In this document: positions 7,868 through 17,162 of the stretch, one piece after another
Position numbering within the stretch: position 1 is the stretch's first letter
Layout of the letters: the number at the start of each line of letters is the position of its first letter
Origin: Gluconacetobacter takamatsuzukensis
GTDB taxonomy: Bacteria > Pseudomonadota > Alphaproteobacteria > Acetobacterales > Acetobacteraceae
NCBI RefSeq assembly: GCF_014174275.1
Contig: NZ_JABEQK010000004.1
Span: forward strand, 186,001-250,000
Reading direction: 5' to 3'
Length of the DNA: 64,000 bases
The notes under the pieces: model-generated
Databases searched by the model: none
What the model saw: only the letters and a program-made list of their open reading frames with translations
Told to the model about the DNA's origin: nothing
Program-made: the position numbers and the translations under genes

Positions 7868-10564
7868 ATGCTGAACAAGTCTTTCTCGCCCGGCGAGATC
7901 GAACCCGCCCTCTATGCGGAATGGGAGCGCGAGGGCGCGTTCTCGGCCGTGCCGGGCAGCAGCGCGCAACCTTATACGATCATGATCCCGCCGCCCAACG
8001 TGACCGGCACGCTGCATGTCGGCCACGCGCTGACCATGACGTTGCAGGATACGCTGATCCGCTGGCGGCGGATGCAGGGCCGCGACACGCTGTGGCAGCC
8101 GGGGACCGACCATGCCGGCATCGCCACCCAGATGGTGGTGGAGCGGACCTTGCAGAAGGAAGGCACCAGCCGGCAGGCGCTGGGGCGCGAGGCCTTCGAG
8201 CAGCGCGTGTGGCAGTGGAAGGGTGAATCCGGGGGCGGGATCACGACCCAGCTTCGGCGCCTGGGGGCGTCGCTCGACTGGCCGCGCGAGCGCTTTACCA
8301 TGGATGAGGGCCTGTCCAGCGCGGTGCGGGAGGTGTTCGTCACCCTGTATCGCGAGGGGCTGATCTATCGCGACCGGCGGCTGGTGAACTGGGACCCGGC
8401 ATTCCGCTCGGCGATTTCCGACCTCGAGGTCGATAATCGCGAGGTGCAGGGCAGCCTGTGGTATATCCGCTATCCGGTTGCCGACGACGCGGAGGGGCGG
8501 ACCATCACGGTTGCGACCACGCGGCCGGAGACGCTGCTGGGCGACATGGCGGTGGCGGTGCATCCCGAGGACGAGCGCTATGCCGGGTTGGTTGGGCGCG
8601 CGGTCGTGCTGCCGCTGACCGGGCGGCGCATTCCCATCGTGGCCGACAGCTATTCCGACCCCGAGAAGGGCAGCGGCGCGGTCAAGATCACGCCCGCGCA
8701 TGATTTCAACGATTTCGAGGTCGGGCGGCGGCACGGGCTGGCGATGCCCAGCGTGCTGGACGAGGACGCGCGGGTGACGCTGGCGGACATCGCCGACGAG
8801 TTGCAGGCGGTCGAAGGGCTGGCCGACCCCGCCTTTACGCGCGGGCTGGAAGGGCTGGGCCGTGACGAGGCGCGCAAGGCCGTGGTGGCCGAGCTGGAGC
8901 GTCTGGGCTGGCTGGAAAAGATCGAGCCGCATCGCAACCAGGTGCCGCATGCCGAGCGCAGCGGCGCGGTGGTGGAACCGCGCCTGACCACGCAATGGTA
9001 TTGCGATGCCGCGACCCTGGCCGGGCCCGCCATCGCGGCCGTGGAGACCGGGCAGGTACGCTTCGTGCCGCAACAGTGGGAGAACACGTTCTTCGCCTGG
9101 ATGCGCGATATCCAGCCCTGGTGCATCAGCCGGCAGCTCTGGTGGGGGCATCGCATCCCCGCGTGGTACGGGCCGGACGGGCATGTCTTCGTGGCGCATG
9201 ACGAGGCCGGGGCCCAGGCCGAGGCCCGGGTGCATTACGGGCGGGACGAAGTGCTGACGCGCGACGATGACGTGCTGGATACCTGGTTCTCGTCCGCTCT
9301 ATGGCCGTTCTCGACCCTCGGCTGGCCGGAGAAGACGGCGGACCTGGCGCGCTATTATCCGACCGACGTGCTGGTGACGGGCTTCGACATCATCTTCTTC
9401 TGGGTGGCCCGGATGATGATGATGGGGCTGCATTTCATGAAGGATGTGCCGTTCCGCACCGTCTTCATCCACGGGCTGGTGCGCGACGAGCGCGGGCAGA
9501 AAATGTCCAAGAGCAAGGGCAACGGCATCGATCCGCTGGACATGGTCGACCAGTATGGCGCCGATGCCCTGCGCTTTACCGTCTGTGCGCTGACCGGGCT
9601 GGGCCGCGACGTGAAGCTGGGCCAGAAGCGGATCGAGGAATATCGGTCGTTCGTGACCAAGATCTGGAACGCCGCGCGCTTCTGCGAGATGAACGGCGTA
9701 GCCCCGGTCGCGGATTTCCGGCCCGAGAGCGTGACCTCGCCGCTGGGCCGCTGGCTGCTGGACGAGGCCGCCCGCGCGGTCGCCGACGCCGATGCGGCGC
9801 TGGAGGCCTATCGTTTCGACGAATATGCGGCCGTCTGCTACCGGTTTGTCTGGAACTGCTTCTGCGACTGGTTCCTGGAATTCGCCAAGCCGGTCTTTAC
9901 CGGTAGCGACGAGGCCTTGGCGGCCGAGATCCGTGCCGTGGCGGCGCATGTGCTGGGGCTGATCCTGCGCCTGTTGCAGCCGGTCATGCCGTTTGTCACC
10001 GACGAATTGTGGGTGCAGTTCGGCTTTGGCGCGCGTGGCAGCCTGATGGTGGCGCCGTGGCCGACGCCCGAGCGCCCGGCCGATGCGGCCGAGGCGGTGG
10101 CGGAGCTGGACTGGGTGGTGCGCTTCATCTCCGCGATCCGGACCGTGCGGGCGGAGATGAACGTGCCGCCCTCGCGTCTGGCACCGGTGCTGCTGCGCGA
10201 TGCCGATGCCCGGACCGTGGAGCGCGCGACGCGCTGGGCGGAGGCGATCGGCCGCATGGCGCGCGTGTCGGCGGTCGAGCCCCTGGCCGGCGAGATGCCG
10301 CGCGGGGCCGCGCAGCTTGTGGTGGACGAGGCGACGCTGGTGATTCCGCTGGCGGGCATCATCGACCTGGACCAGGAGCGGCAGCGGCTGGAGAAGGAGC
10401 GCGGCCGGCTGGACGGCGAGATCGTGAAGGTGGAGCGCAAGCTGGGCAACGAGGATTTCGTTGCCCGTGCCAAGCCCGAGGTGGTCGAGGAAAATCGTGA
10501 GCGCCTGGCGCAGTTTCGCGACGAGCGGGTGCGAGTGGAAGCCGCGCTGGGATACCTCGCCTGA
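7868..10564 (+). CDS. valS: Valyl-tRNA synthetase
   Basis: Class I aminoacyl-tRNA synthetase that charges tRNA-Val, with an editing domain that removes misacylated threonine. The 898-residue protein has the HVGH form of the HIGH motif at residues 50-53 within PPPNVTGTLHVGH, the KMSKS motif at about residues 545-549, the CP1 editing insertion between them, an anticodon-binding domain, and a C-terminal coiled coil (EERQRLEKERGRLDGEIVKVERKL-type heptads). I chose the ATG giving MLNKSFSP, since upstream in-frame sequence reads through intergenic DNA. CTATAA about 65 bases upstream is a possible -10 element. A family A repeat begins at its stop. Confidence 0.97.
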   Translation: MLNKSFSPGEIEPALYAEWEREGAFSAVPGSSAQPYTIMIPPPNVTGTLHVGHALTMTLQDTLIRWRRMQGRDTLWQPGTDHAGIATQMVVERTLQKEGTSRQALGREAFEQRVWQWKGESGGGITTQLRRLGASLDWPRERFTMDEGLSSAVREVFVTLYREGLIYRDRRLVNWDPAFRSAISDLEVDNREVQGSLWYIRYPVADDAEGRTITVATTRPETLLGDMAVAVHPEDERYAGLVGRAVVLPLTGRRIPIVADSYSDPEKGSGAVKITPAHDFNDFEVGRRHGLAMPSVLDEDARVTLADIADELQAVEGLADPAFTRGLEGLGRDEARKAVVAELERLGWLEKIEPHRNQVPHAERSGAVVEPRLTTQWYCDAATLAGPAIAAVETGQVRFVPQQWENTFFAWMRDIQPWCISRQLWWGHRIPAWYGPDGHVFVAHDEAGAQAEARVHYGRDEVLTRDDDVLDTWFSSALWPFSTLGWPEKTADLARYYPTDVLVTGFDIIFFWVARMMMMGLHFMKDVPFRTVFIHGLVRDERGQKMSKSKGNGIDPLDMVDQYGADALRFTVCALTGLGRDVKLGQKRIEEYRSFVTKIWNAARFCEMNGVAPVADFRPESVTSPLGRWLLDEAARAVADADAALEAYRFDEYAAVCYRFVWNCFCDWFLEFAKPVFTGSDEALAAEIRAVAAHVLGLILRLLQPVMPFVTDELWVQFGFGARGSLMVAPWPTPERPADAAEAVAELDWVVRFISAIRTVRAEMNVPPSRLAPVLLRDADARTVERATRWAEAIGRMARVSAVEPLAGEMPRGAAQLVVDEATLVIPLAGIIDLDQERQRLEKERGRLDGEIVKVERKLGNEDFVARAKPEVVEENRERLAQFRDERVRVEAALGYLA

Positions 10565-10565
10565 G

Positions 10566-10725
10566 GAGCCTGACCGAAATGCGCGCTGGTGGCGATCCGA
10601 CGCGCGTTTCCTGTGCTCCGATGCTCACGGCCTATCAGGCCGCTCCGCTTCGGTGCTCGGAAACGCACGACGGGCGCGCCGCTTTGCGGCGCTCTCGCTC
10701 ACCAGCCCACATTTCGGTCAGGCTC
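10566..10725 (+). repeat. Family A dispersed repeat with 16-bp perfect terminal inverted repeats
   Basis: The 160-bp element starts one base after the valS TGA with GAGCCTGACCGAAATG and ends with its exact reverse complement CATTTCGGTCAGGCTC. The similarity of the two ends continues inward imperfectly for about 10 further bases (GCGCTGGTGGCGA versus GGGCTGGTGAGCGA). Each end forms its own hairpin: GAAATGCGCG with CGCGCGTTTC on the left, GGCGCGCCGCTTTGCGGCGC on the right. No coding sequence is inside. The architecture resembles a REPIN or MITE. With the partial copy after it, it fills most of the valS-msrA gap; the rest holds nothing I recognise. Confidence 0.8.
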
Positions 10726-10734
10726 CGGACGGTT

Positions 10735-10774
10735 GAATGAAATGCGCGCTGGCGGCGATCAGGCGCGCGTTTCC
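10735..10774 (+). repeat. Family A repeat, partial copy (left end)
   Basis: GAAATGCGCGCTGGCGGCGA followed by TCAGGCGCGCGTTTCC repeats the left hairpin of the preceding element, with the same stem arms. The terminal GAGCCTGACC is degraded here (GTTGAAT). It is a tandem partial copy between valS and msrA. Confidence 0.65.
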
Positions 10775-10889
10775 GGGCGGGCTCCGGCAATGGTCACGTT
10801 CTCTCCATCACGAGTGCTTCTCTTTCAATCCATGTCGGGGCATCACATCTTCAGACGATGCGGTGCGAATCCGACGTGGGAGACATGAG

Positions 10890-11462
10890 ATGACAAACGG
10901 AACGAAAGAGCACGACCCGTCCTGGCAGACCGCCTATCTGGCGGGCGGGTGCTTCTGGTGCACCGAGGCGGCGTTGCGTGAGCTGGCGGGAATCGAGGAT
11001 GTGACGCCGGGTTATGCCGGTGGCGATGTGCCGAACCCGAGCTATGAGCAGGTGTGCACCGGGCAGACCGGCCATGCGGAGCTTGTGCGCGTGACGTTCG
11101 ACCCCGCCATACTGTCCTATGCCGACCTGCTGCGGATCTTCTTCACGATTCACGATCCGACGACGCTGAACCGGCAGGGGGAGGATGTGGGCACCCAATA
11201 TCGCTCGGTCATCTTCCACGCGACGCCGGAGCAGGAGCGGGTGGCGCAGGAGGTGCGGGACGAGATTGCGGCGGCGCAATTGTGGCCCGATCCGATCGTG
11301 ACCGAAATCCAGAAGCTGACGCAGTTCTACGAGGCCGAGGCCTATCATCACGATTATTTCGCCAAGCATCCGGAACGCGGCTATTGCGCAGCCGTGATCG
11401 CGCCCAAGGTGGCGAAGGTGCGGCGGGTGTTCTTCGACCGGCTGGCGCTGGCGCGCCAGTAA
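10890..11462 (+). CDS. msrA: Peptide methionine sulfoxide reductase MsrA
   Basis: Reduces methionine-S-sulfoxide in proteins using thioredoxin. The 190-residue protein has the catalytic GCFWC motif (about residues 22-26), the GYAGG and GHAE(L/V)V motifs of the substrate pocket and the ...HPERGYC... C-terminal region with a likely resolving Cys. The chosen ATG follows GGGAGACATGAG. A much earlier in-frame ATG would read through the repeat region and is rejected. It is monocistronic, lying between the repeat cluster and the convergent ABC transporter genes. Length is typical for a stand-alone MsrA without MsrB. Confidence 0.95.
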   Translation: MTNGTKEHDPSWQTAYLAGGCFWCTEAALRELAGIEDVTPGYAGGDVPNPSYEQVCTGQTGHAELVRVTFDPAILSYADLLRIFFTIHDPTTLNRQGEDVGTQYRSVIFHATPEQERVAQEVRDEIAAAQLWPDPIVTEIQKLTQFYEAEAYHHDYFAKHPERGYCAAVIAPKVAKVRRVFFDRLALARQ

Positions 11463-11481
11463 CCGCCGGGGTTGCGGCGGA

Positions 11482-12828
11482 TCACTCGGTCTCGTCGTCG
11501 AGAAAGAGCTGGTCCGCTTCCTCGTCATAATCGAACAGTTCGGCGTAGCGGGCCCAGCCGATCAGGGTTTGCAGGGTCTGCTTGGCGTAGTCGGGGGACA
11601 TGCTGTCTTCCAGTTCCGCCCGGAAACGCTCGGCGCTGGCGCGGTGGTTCGGCCGGTCGTCCAGCACCGCGCGGATCACGCGGACCAGCGGGACGTTGTG
11701 CAGCAGGCTGTGCCAGAGGATCTGCCGCCGTTCGTCGTGGCTGCTCTGGACGAAGCGTGCGCCCTCGGGCGTCAGCAGGATGTCGCCGTCTTCCAGTTCG
11801 GCGAATTCCAGCAATTGCAGCGATTCGCCCAATGGGAACAGGTCGTCCAGCGCCAGTTGCAGGCGCGAGGCCAGGAGCGGCAGGTCGGCCCGGCCGTCCA
11901 GCGGGTCGGCGGCCAGGGTTTCCATCATCCCCACCATCGTGTTCATCGGCAGGTCGGGCAGGGCGACCTGGATCGGGGTTGCCGGCTGCGGCGCGGCCTC
12001 GCCCACGGGGAGTTCGGCCTCGGACACGATCGGGGCCCGGCGCGTCATCAGCGCATAGATCTGGTCGACCAGCTGGCGGAAGGCCGGATCCTCGCGGTTG
12101 CGGGGGTGGGCGAAGGGGACGGCGAGTTCGTGCGCCACGCGGCCGGGATTGGAGGAAAAGACCAGGATGCGGTCGCACATCAGGACCGCTTCCTCGATAT
12201 TATGCGTGACCAGCAGCATGGATTTGACCGGCAGCTTGCGCTCGGCCCACAGCTCGATCAGGTCGGTGCGCAGGTTTTCCGCCGTCAGCACGTCCAGCGC
12301 CGAAAAGGGCTCGTCCATCAGCAGCAGGTCGGGCTGGACCACCAGGGCGCGGGCGAGACCCACGCGCTGGCGCATGCCGCCCGAGAGTTCCTTGGGGTAG
12401 GCGTTTTCGTAGCCGCCCAGGCCGATCAGGTCGATTGCGCCCTCGGCCAGCCGGTCGCGCTCGGCGGCGGCGATGCCCTTGGCTTCCAGCCCCAGCTCCA
12501 CGTTCTTCTGCACCGACAGCCACGGGAACAGGGCGAAGGACTGGAACACCATCGCGATGCCGGGCACCGGGCCCGAGACCGGGCGGCCCTTCCACAGGAT
12601 GCTGCCCTCGGTAGGGGGCAGCAGGCCGGCCACGATGCGCAGCAGCGTCGATTTGCCCGACCCCGACCGGCCCAGCAGGCCGACGATCTCGCCCGAGCGC
12701 AGGGTGAGGTTGACGTCGTCCAGCACGACCAGGTCGGCGGCGCCGCCCTTGTGGTAGGCCTGGCGGCAGTCGATGACGCGGATCAGGTCCTCCTGATCCT
12801 CGACCTGGGGGGTGGGGGGCAGGGTCAT
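11482..12828 (-). CDS. ABC importer ATPase with AAA-associated C-terminal domain
   Basis: Nucleotide-binding subunit of a nitrate/sulfonate/bicarbonate-type ABC importer. The 448-residue protein has Walker [11 protein letters not shown]-loop FQSFALFPW, signature [15 protein letters not shown] and Walker [13 protein letters not shown] in the first 250 residues. About 150 further residues form the acidic AAA-associated C-terminal domain (ends DDETE), a recognised but functionally unclear family. It begins 23 bases after the permease stop, so the two form an operon. No periplasmic binding protein is next to them, so the substrate is unknown. The same frame is open upstream through the permease gene in another phase; that is not a fusion. 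Confidence 0.9.
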   Translation of the reverse strand: MTLPPTPQVEDQEDLIRVIDCRQAYHKGGAADLVVLDDVNLTLRSGEIVGLLGRSGSGKSTLLRIVAGLLPPTEGSILWKGRPVSGPVPGIAMVFQSFALFPWLSVQKNVELGLEAKGIAAAERDRLAEGAIDLIGLGGYENAYPKELSGGMRQRVGLARALVVQPDLLLMDEPFSALDVLTAENLRTDLIELWAERKLPVKSMLLVTHNIEEAVLMCDRILVFSSNPGRVAHELAVPFAHPRNREDPAFRQLVDQIYALMTRRAPIVSEAELPVGEAAPQPATPIQVALPDLPMNTMVGMMETLAADPLDGRADLPLLASRLQLALDDLFPLGESLQLLEFAELEDGDILLTPEGARFVQSSHDERRQILWHSLLHNVPLVRVIRAVLDDRPNHRASAERFRAELEDSMSPDYAKQTLQTLIGWARYAELFDYDEEADQLFLDDETE

Positions 12829-12851
12829 GGCGGGGTCCCGGACGGTGAGTG

Positions 12852-14579
12852 TCAGACGAAGGCGAAGTGGCGGCGGGCGTAATCGGCCAGCGGGCGCCAT
12901 ACCGCGCGATTGAACAGCAGAACGAACACCGCCATGACCGTCATGCCCAGCCCGACATGGGCGGTGTCGCCCGCGACCGTGGCGCGGGCGATATAGGCCC
13001 CCAGCCCGTGGGCGGCCAGGTGGTCGTTGCCCCAGCTTGCGACCTCGGCGGCGATGGCGGCGTTCCATGCCCCGCCCGAAGCGGTGATCGCCCCGGTGAC
13101 GTAGTGGGGCAGGATGCCCGGCAGGGCGACCCGCAGCCACCAGAGCGGGCCGCGCACCTGAAGACTGCGCGCGACCTCCAGCAGGTCGGCGGGAAAGGAG
13201 GATGCGGCGGCCACCACGTTGAACAGGATATACCACTGGGTGCCGAGGATCATCAGCGGGGTCAGCCAGATATCGCTGCTGAGATGGAAATGGACGATCA
13301 GCACCACGAAGATCGGGAAGAACAGGTTGGCGGGGAAGGCGGCCATGAATTGCGCCACGAACTGGGTGCGCCGGGCGCGGACCGGATCGAGCCCCAGCCA
13401 GATCCCCGCCGGCACCCACACCAGCGAGGCCAGCAGCACCATCGCCATCACCCGCAGCAGGGTCAGCCCGCCCAGCCCCACGACATGCAGCAGCTCGGAC
13501 GGCGAGAAGGTGGCGCGCGCGTAGATCCAGACCTGCCACAGCGCGAGCAGGCTGAGGCCCGCCAGAAGGGCGCTCCACCCCAGGTCGAGCAGGCGGGAGG
13601 GCAGGACGGGGACCCTGCGGGCCTCGTGCGGGCGGCGGCCCAGGGGCAGGCCGCCGATGGCGGTCAGGCCCTCGCCGATGGCGTCGGTGATGCGGCGCAG
13701 CAGGGCGGTGCGGCGCAGCAGCACCAGCATCCACGGGTCGGAGGCCGGGGCGGCGTCGGACGAGGCGGTGCCGAAGCGCCCCGACCACGCGACCAGCGGC
13801 CGGAAGAGCAGCTGGTCATAGGCCAGGATCACCACCAGCATGGCCAGGATGGCGTAAAGCACCGCCCACAGATTGCGCTGCGCGATGGCGGTGCCGACAT
13901 AGGAGCCGATGCCGGGCAGCAGGATGTCGGTGTTCCCGACCGTGATCGTTTCGGAATAGACCACCATGAACCAGCCGCCGGACATCGAGACCATGGCGTT
14001 CCAGACCAGGCCCGGCACGGCGAAGGGGACGTCCAGCCGCCAGAATTTCTGCCATGCGGTCAGGCCGAAGCCGCGCGCGACTTCTTCCAGGTCCGGCGGG
14101 ACGGCGCGGAGGGACTGGTACATGCTGAAGGCCATGTTCCAGGCCTGGCTGGTGAAGATGGTGAAGATGGCCGCCAGTTCGGCGCCCAGGATGCGGCCGG
14201 GGAACAGGCCCATGAAGAAGACGACCGTGAAGGTCAGGAACCCCAGGATCGGCACCGATTGCAGCACGTCGAGCACCGGCACCAGGATCAGCGCGGCGCG
14301 GCGGCTCTTGGCGGCCCAGACGGCGTAGGTGAAGGTGAACAGCACAGACGCGCCCAGGGCCGCGAACATGCGCAGGGTGGTGCGCACCGCATAGCCGGGC
14401 AGCCAGGCGGGATCGAGATGGATCACCGCCGCATTCGGTGCCGTGATGGGGGCGAGCATGTGACGGCCGGCCGTGGCCAGCAGGACGGCCAGCCCCAGCA
14501 TGCACAGCAGGGCGGCCAGGTCGAACAGGTTGGGCCGGCTGTCGCGGGATAAAAAGGCGGGAAGCCAACGCGCCGTCAT
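12852..14579 (-). CDS. ABC importer permease with two fused membrane domains
   Basis: Inner-membrane permease of the binding-protein-dependent family. At 575 residues it is about twice normal size and contains two copies of the transport domain: the first around residues 80-250 and the second around 350-560, each with an EAA-like loop (EEVARGFGLTAWQKFWRLDVP and LEVARSLQVRGPLWWLRVALP, giving the Glu-Ala/Gly pattern). A single gene can therefore supply both halves of the pore. It starts 45 bases after the dut stop, and may be transcribed from the ubiE-coaBC-dut operon. Substrate unknown. Confidence 0.9.
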   Translation of the reverse strand: MTARWLPAFLSRDSRPNLFDLAALLCMLGLAVLLATAGRHMLAPITAPNAAVIHLDPAWLPGYAVRTTLRMFAALGASVLFTFTYAVWAAKSRRAALILVPVLDVLQSVPILGFLTFTVVFFMGLFPGRILGAELAAIFTIFTSQAWNMAFSMYQSLRAVPPDLEEVARGFGLTAWQKFWRLDVPFAVPGLVWNAMVSMSGGWFMVVYSETITVGNTDILLPGIGSYVGTAIAQRNLWAVLYAILAMLVVILAYDQLLFRPLVAWSGRFGTASSDAAPASDPWMLVLLRRTALLRRITDAIGEGLTAIGGLPLGRRPHEARRVPVLPSRLLDLGWSALLAGLSLLALWQVWIYARATFSPSELLHVVGLGGLTLLRVMAMVLLASLVWVPAGIWLGLDPVRARRTQFVAQFMAAFPANLFFPIFVVLIVHFHLSSDIWLTPLMILGTQWYILFNVVAAASSFPADLLEVARSLQVRGPLWWLRVALPGILPHYVTGAITASGGAWNAAIAAEVASWGNDHLAAHGLGAYIARATVAGDTAHVGLGMTVMAVFVLLFNRAVWRPLADYARRHFAFV

Positions 14580-14624
14580 GAACCTCTTTCCTGTCTGCCC
14601 GATGCTACCGGCCTGCCGGCAACG

Positions 14625-15083
14625 TCAGGCGGTGCCGGTGCTGCCGAAGCCGCCCGTTGCGCGGGTGGTCTCGTCCAGGCTGCCGGCCTCCTGCCACGCG
14701 ACGCGGACCACCGGGGCCAGCACGGCCTGCGCGATGCGCATGCCGCGCGTGATCGGCAGCGGCGTGTCGCCCGTGTTGAGCAGGATGATGCCGATTTCGC
14801 CGCGATAATCCTCGTCGATCGTGCCGGGGCTGTTGGGCAGGGTGATACCATGTTTCAGCGCCAGGCCCGAACGCGGGCGGATCTGCAATTCGTAGCCCGG
14901 GGGCAGGGCGATGCACAGGCCGGTGGGCACCAGCATGCGCGCGCCGGGTGCCAGTGCGACGGGATCGCGCACCGCCGCCAGCAGGTCCATGCCGGCGGCG
15001 CCGGCCGTGGCATAGCCGGGCAGGGGCAGGTCCGCCGCGTGGGGCAGGCGGCGGACGGCGACGGAAACGATGGGGGCGGTCAT
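14625..15083 (-). CDS. dut: dUTP diphosphatase
   Basis: Hydrolyses dUTP to dUMP and PPi, preventing uracil incorporation and feeding dTMP synthesis. All trimeric dUTPase motifs are present in 152 residues: AGMDLLA (motif 1), [11 protein letters not shown] (motif 2), [14 protein letters not shown] (motif 3), and the C-terminal Gly-rich FGSTG (motif 5). The start overlaps the coaBC stop by four bases (ATGA on the minus strand), so the genes are translationally coupled. Length is normal. Confidence 0.97.
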   Translation of the reverse strand: MTAPIVSVAVRRLPHAADLPLPGYATAGAAGMDLLAAVRDPVALAPGARMLVPTGLCIALPPGYELQIRPRSGLALKHGITLPNSPGTIDEDYRGEIGIILLNTGDTPLPITRGMRIAQAVLAPVVRVAWQEAGSLDETTRATGGFGSTGTA

Positions 15084-16336
15084 GAGGGGCTCCGGCCCGA
15101 AGGCATATCCGGGGTGAAGAAGGCGGCGATCCGGCCGGCCAGGCGCGTGGCCACCGCGTGCTTGTCCATGCGGGGCCAGGGCTCGGCGCCGGTATCGGTG
15201 ATGAGGATGATCTCGTTTTCCTGCCCGCCCATGATGCCGGTTTCCGGCCGTACGTCGTTGGCGACGATCCAGTCGCAGCCCTTGCGCTGGCGCTTGGCGG
15301 CCGCGTGCTGCCCGACCGTGTCGGTCTCTGCCGCGAAACCGACGACCAGGGCGGGGCGCGTGGGGCCGGGGGCGGACAGGTCGGCCAGGATGTCGGGGTT
15401 GGGTACCAGCGTCAGCACCGGGGGCGGGGCACCGGCGGTCTTCTTGATCTTGCTGGTGGCCTCCTGCGCCACGTGCCAGTCGGCGACGGCTGCGGCGCAG
15501 ATGGCGATGTCGCAGGGCAGGGCGTCGCGGCAGGCCGCCAGCATCTGCCGGGCGGTTTCGACCCGGTGCAGGGTGACGCCGGGGGGCGGGGGCAGGTCGA
15601 CCGGGCCGCTGACCAGGGTGACGCGCGCGCCGAGGGCGGCGAGGGCGGCTGCGATTTCATAGCCCTGGCGACCGGAGGAACGGTTGGCGAGGTAGCGGAC
15701 CGGGTCGATCGGCTCGTGCGTCGGGCCGGCCGTGACCAGTGCGTGGCGGCCGGTCAGGGAGCCGGAGGCGGCCGGCCCGGCGAGGTGGCGGAAAATCGCC
15801 TCGGCGATTGCGGGGGGCTCGGCCAGGCGGCCGGGGCCGGTCTCGTTGCAGGCCATCAGTCCGATTTCGGGCCCGACCACCGCGACGCCGCGGGCGCGCA
15901 GGGTGGCCAGGTTGGCCTGGGTGGCGGGATGGTCCCACATGCGGACATTCATGGCAGGCGCGATCAGGACCGGCTTGTCGGTGGCCAGCAGCAGCGTGCT
16001 GGCCAGGTCGTCGGCCAGCCCGGCGGCCATGCGGGCCATGATGTCGGCCGTGGCGGGGCAGACCACCAGCAGGTCGCCGGACCGGGAGAGGGCGATATGG
16101 CCCATCTCGTTCTCGTCGGTCAGCGAGAACAGGTCTTCGTACACTTTCTCGCCGGTCAGGGCCTGGAGGCTGAGGGGGGTGACGAACTGGCGGCCCGCCG
16201 CCGTCAGCACCGTGCGGACGCGCAGGCCCGCGCCCGTGAGCAGGCGGATCAGCTCCAGCGCCTTGTAGGCGGCGATGCCCCCGCAGACGATCAGCAGGAC
16301 CGTGCGGCCGCCGACCGGGGCCGGGGCGGCGGACAT
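15080..16336 (-). CDS. coaBC: Bifunctional phosphopantothenoylcysteine decarboxylase/synthetase
   Basis: Catalyses two consecutive steps of coenzyme A synthesis: ligation of cysteine to 4'-phosphopantothenate (CoaB) and decarboxylation (CoaC). The N-terminal flavin-binding half has [17 protein letters not shown] and the PAMNVRMW motif with the conserved Asn. The C-terminal half starts near residue 190 and has [20 protein letters not shown] and a GFAAETD motif. The chosen ATG gives [10 protein letters not shown], three bases after the ubiE stop. At 418 residues it is typical for the fused enzyme. Operon order is ubiE-coaBC-dut. Confidence 0.95.
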   Translation of the reverse strand: MSAAPAPVGGRTVLLIVCGGIAAYKALELIRLLTGAGLRVRTVLTAAGRQFVTPLSLQALTGEKVYEDLFSLTDENEMGHIALSRSGDLLVVCPATADIMARMAAGLADDLASTLLLATDKPVLIAPAMNVRMWDHPATQANLATLRARGVAVVGPEIGLMACNETGPGRLAEPPAIAEAIFRHLAGPAASGSLTGRHALVTAGPTHEPIDPVRYLANRSSGRQGYEIAAALAALGARVTLVSGPVDLPPPPGVTLHRVETARQMLAACRDALPCDIAICAAAVADWHVAQEATSKIKKTAGAPPPVLTLVPNPDILADLSAPGPTRPALVVGFAAETDTVGQHAAAKRQRKGCDWIVANDVRPETGIMGGQENEIILITDTGAEPWPRMDKHAVATRLAGRIAAFFTPDMPSGRSPS

Positions 16337-16338
16337 CG

Positions 16339-17133
16339 TCAGATCCGCCAGCCGGAATGGATGGCCGCGATGCCGCCCGACAGGTTGCGGACCGTCACAT
16401 GCTCCAGCCCCGCATTGCGCATCATGCCGGCCAGGGTTTCCTGGTCGGGGAACATGCGGATGCTCTCGGCCAGATACTGGTAGCTCTCGCGGTCGCCGGC
16501 GATGGCGGCACCCATGCGCGGCAGCACGTGGAACGACCAGGCATCGTAGATCGGCGACAGGGCCGCGACCTGCACGCGGGAGAATTCGAGGCACAGGAAG
16601 CGCCCGCCCGGGCGCAGCACGCGCCGGGCCTCGCGCAGCACCGCGTCCTTGTCGGTGCAGTTGCGCAGGCCGAAGGCGATGGTGACCCGATCGACCGAGC
16701 GGTCGGGCAGGGGAATCGCCTCGGCATCCATCACCGCGAAATTCAGGCTGGAGATCAGCCCGCGCTCCAGCGCCCGCCCGCGCCCGACGGAGAGCATGCT
16801 GGCGTTGATGTCGGACAGGATGGCCCGGCCGCCGCCCGCGCGCAGCCAGCCGAACGAGATGTCGCCCGTGCCGCCCGCCAGGTCCAGCAGCGTCAGGTCG
16901 GGGTGGGCGCCCATCTCGGTCACGAAGATTTTCTTCCATGCCCGGTGGATGCCCAGCGACATGACGTCGTTCATGATGTCGTAGCGGGTGGCGACGCTGT
17001 CGAACACGGCGCGCACCATCGGCTTCTTCTCGGCCAGGGGTACGTCGCGGAAGCCGAAATCGGTCGTCTCCGCGCCGGAGGGAGGGGCGACGGCGGCGGC
17101 GTCGAAGGCGGAGGGCTTGGTATTGTCGGTCAT
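16339..17133 (-). CDS. ubiE: Ubiquinone biosynthesis C-methyltransferase UbiE
   Basis: SAM-dependent C-methyltransferase of ubiquinone (or menaquinone) synthesis, expected to be soluble or peripheral at the inner membrane. The 264 residues contain the family signature [20 protein letters not shown] motif [10 protein letters not shown] and the second signature [20 protein letters not shown]. The first ATG is 29 bases from the divergently oriented mutM start, so promoters for both lie in or overlap that short gap. First gene of the minus-strand operon. Confidence 0.95.
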   Translation of the reverse strand: MTDNTKPSAFDAAAVAPPSGAETTDFGFRDVPLAEKKPMVRAVFDSVATRYDIMNDVMSLGIHRAWKKIFVTEMGAHPDLTLLDLAGGTGDISFGWLRAGGGRAILSDINASMLSVGRGRALERGLISSLNFAVMDAEAIPLPDRSVDRVTIAFGLRNCTDKDAVLREARRVLRPGGRFLCLEFSRVQVAALSPIYDAWSFHVLPRMGAAIAGDRESYQYLAESIRMFPDQETLAGMMRNAGLEHVTVRNLSGGIAAIHSGWRI

Positions 17134-17162
17134 GGTTCAGGGATATAACCTCAGATCCACTC

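Noticed and set aside
11482-13788. Apparent 768-residue ATPase-permease fusion on the minus strand
   Set aside because: The first part reads the permease gene in the wrong phase; the ATPase homology starts at its own ATG at 12828.
12849-14552. Long plus-strand frame opposite the ABC permease (567 residues)
   Set aside because: It is His/Gln/Gly-rich low-complexity antisense typical of high-GC DNA, with no start context or homology.
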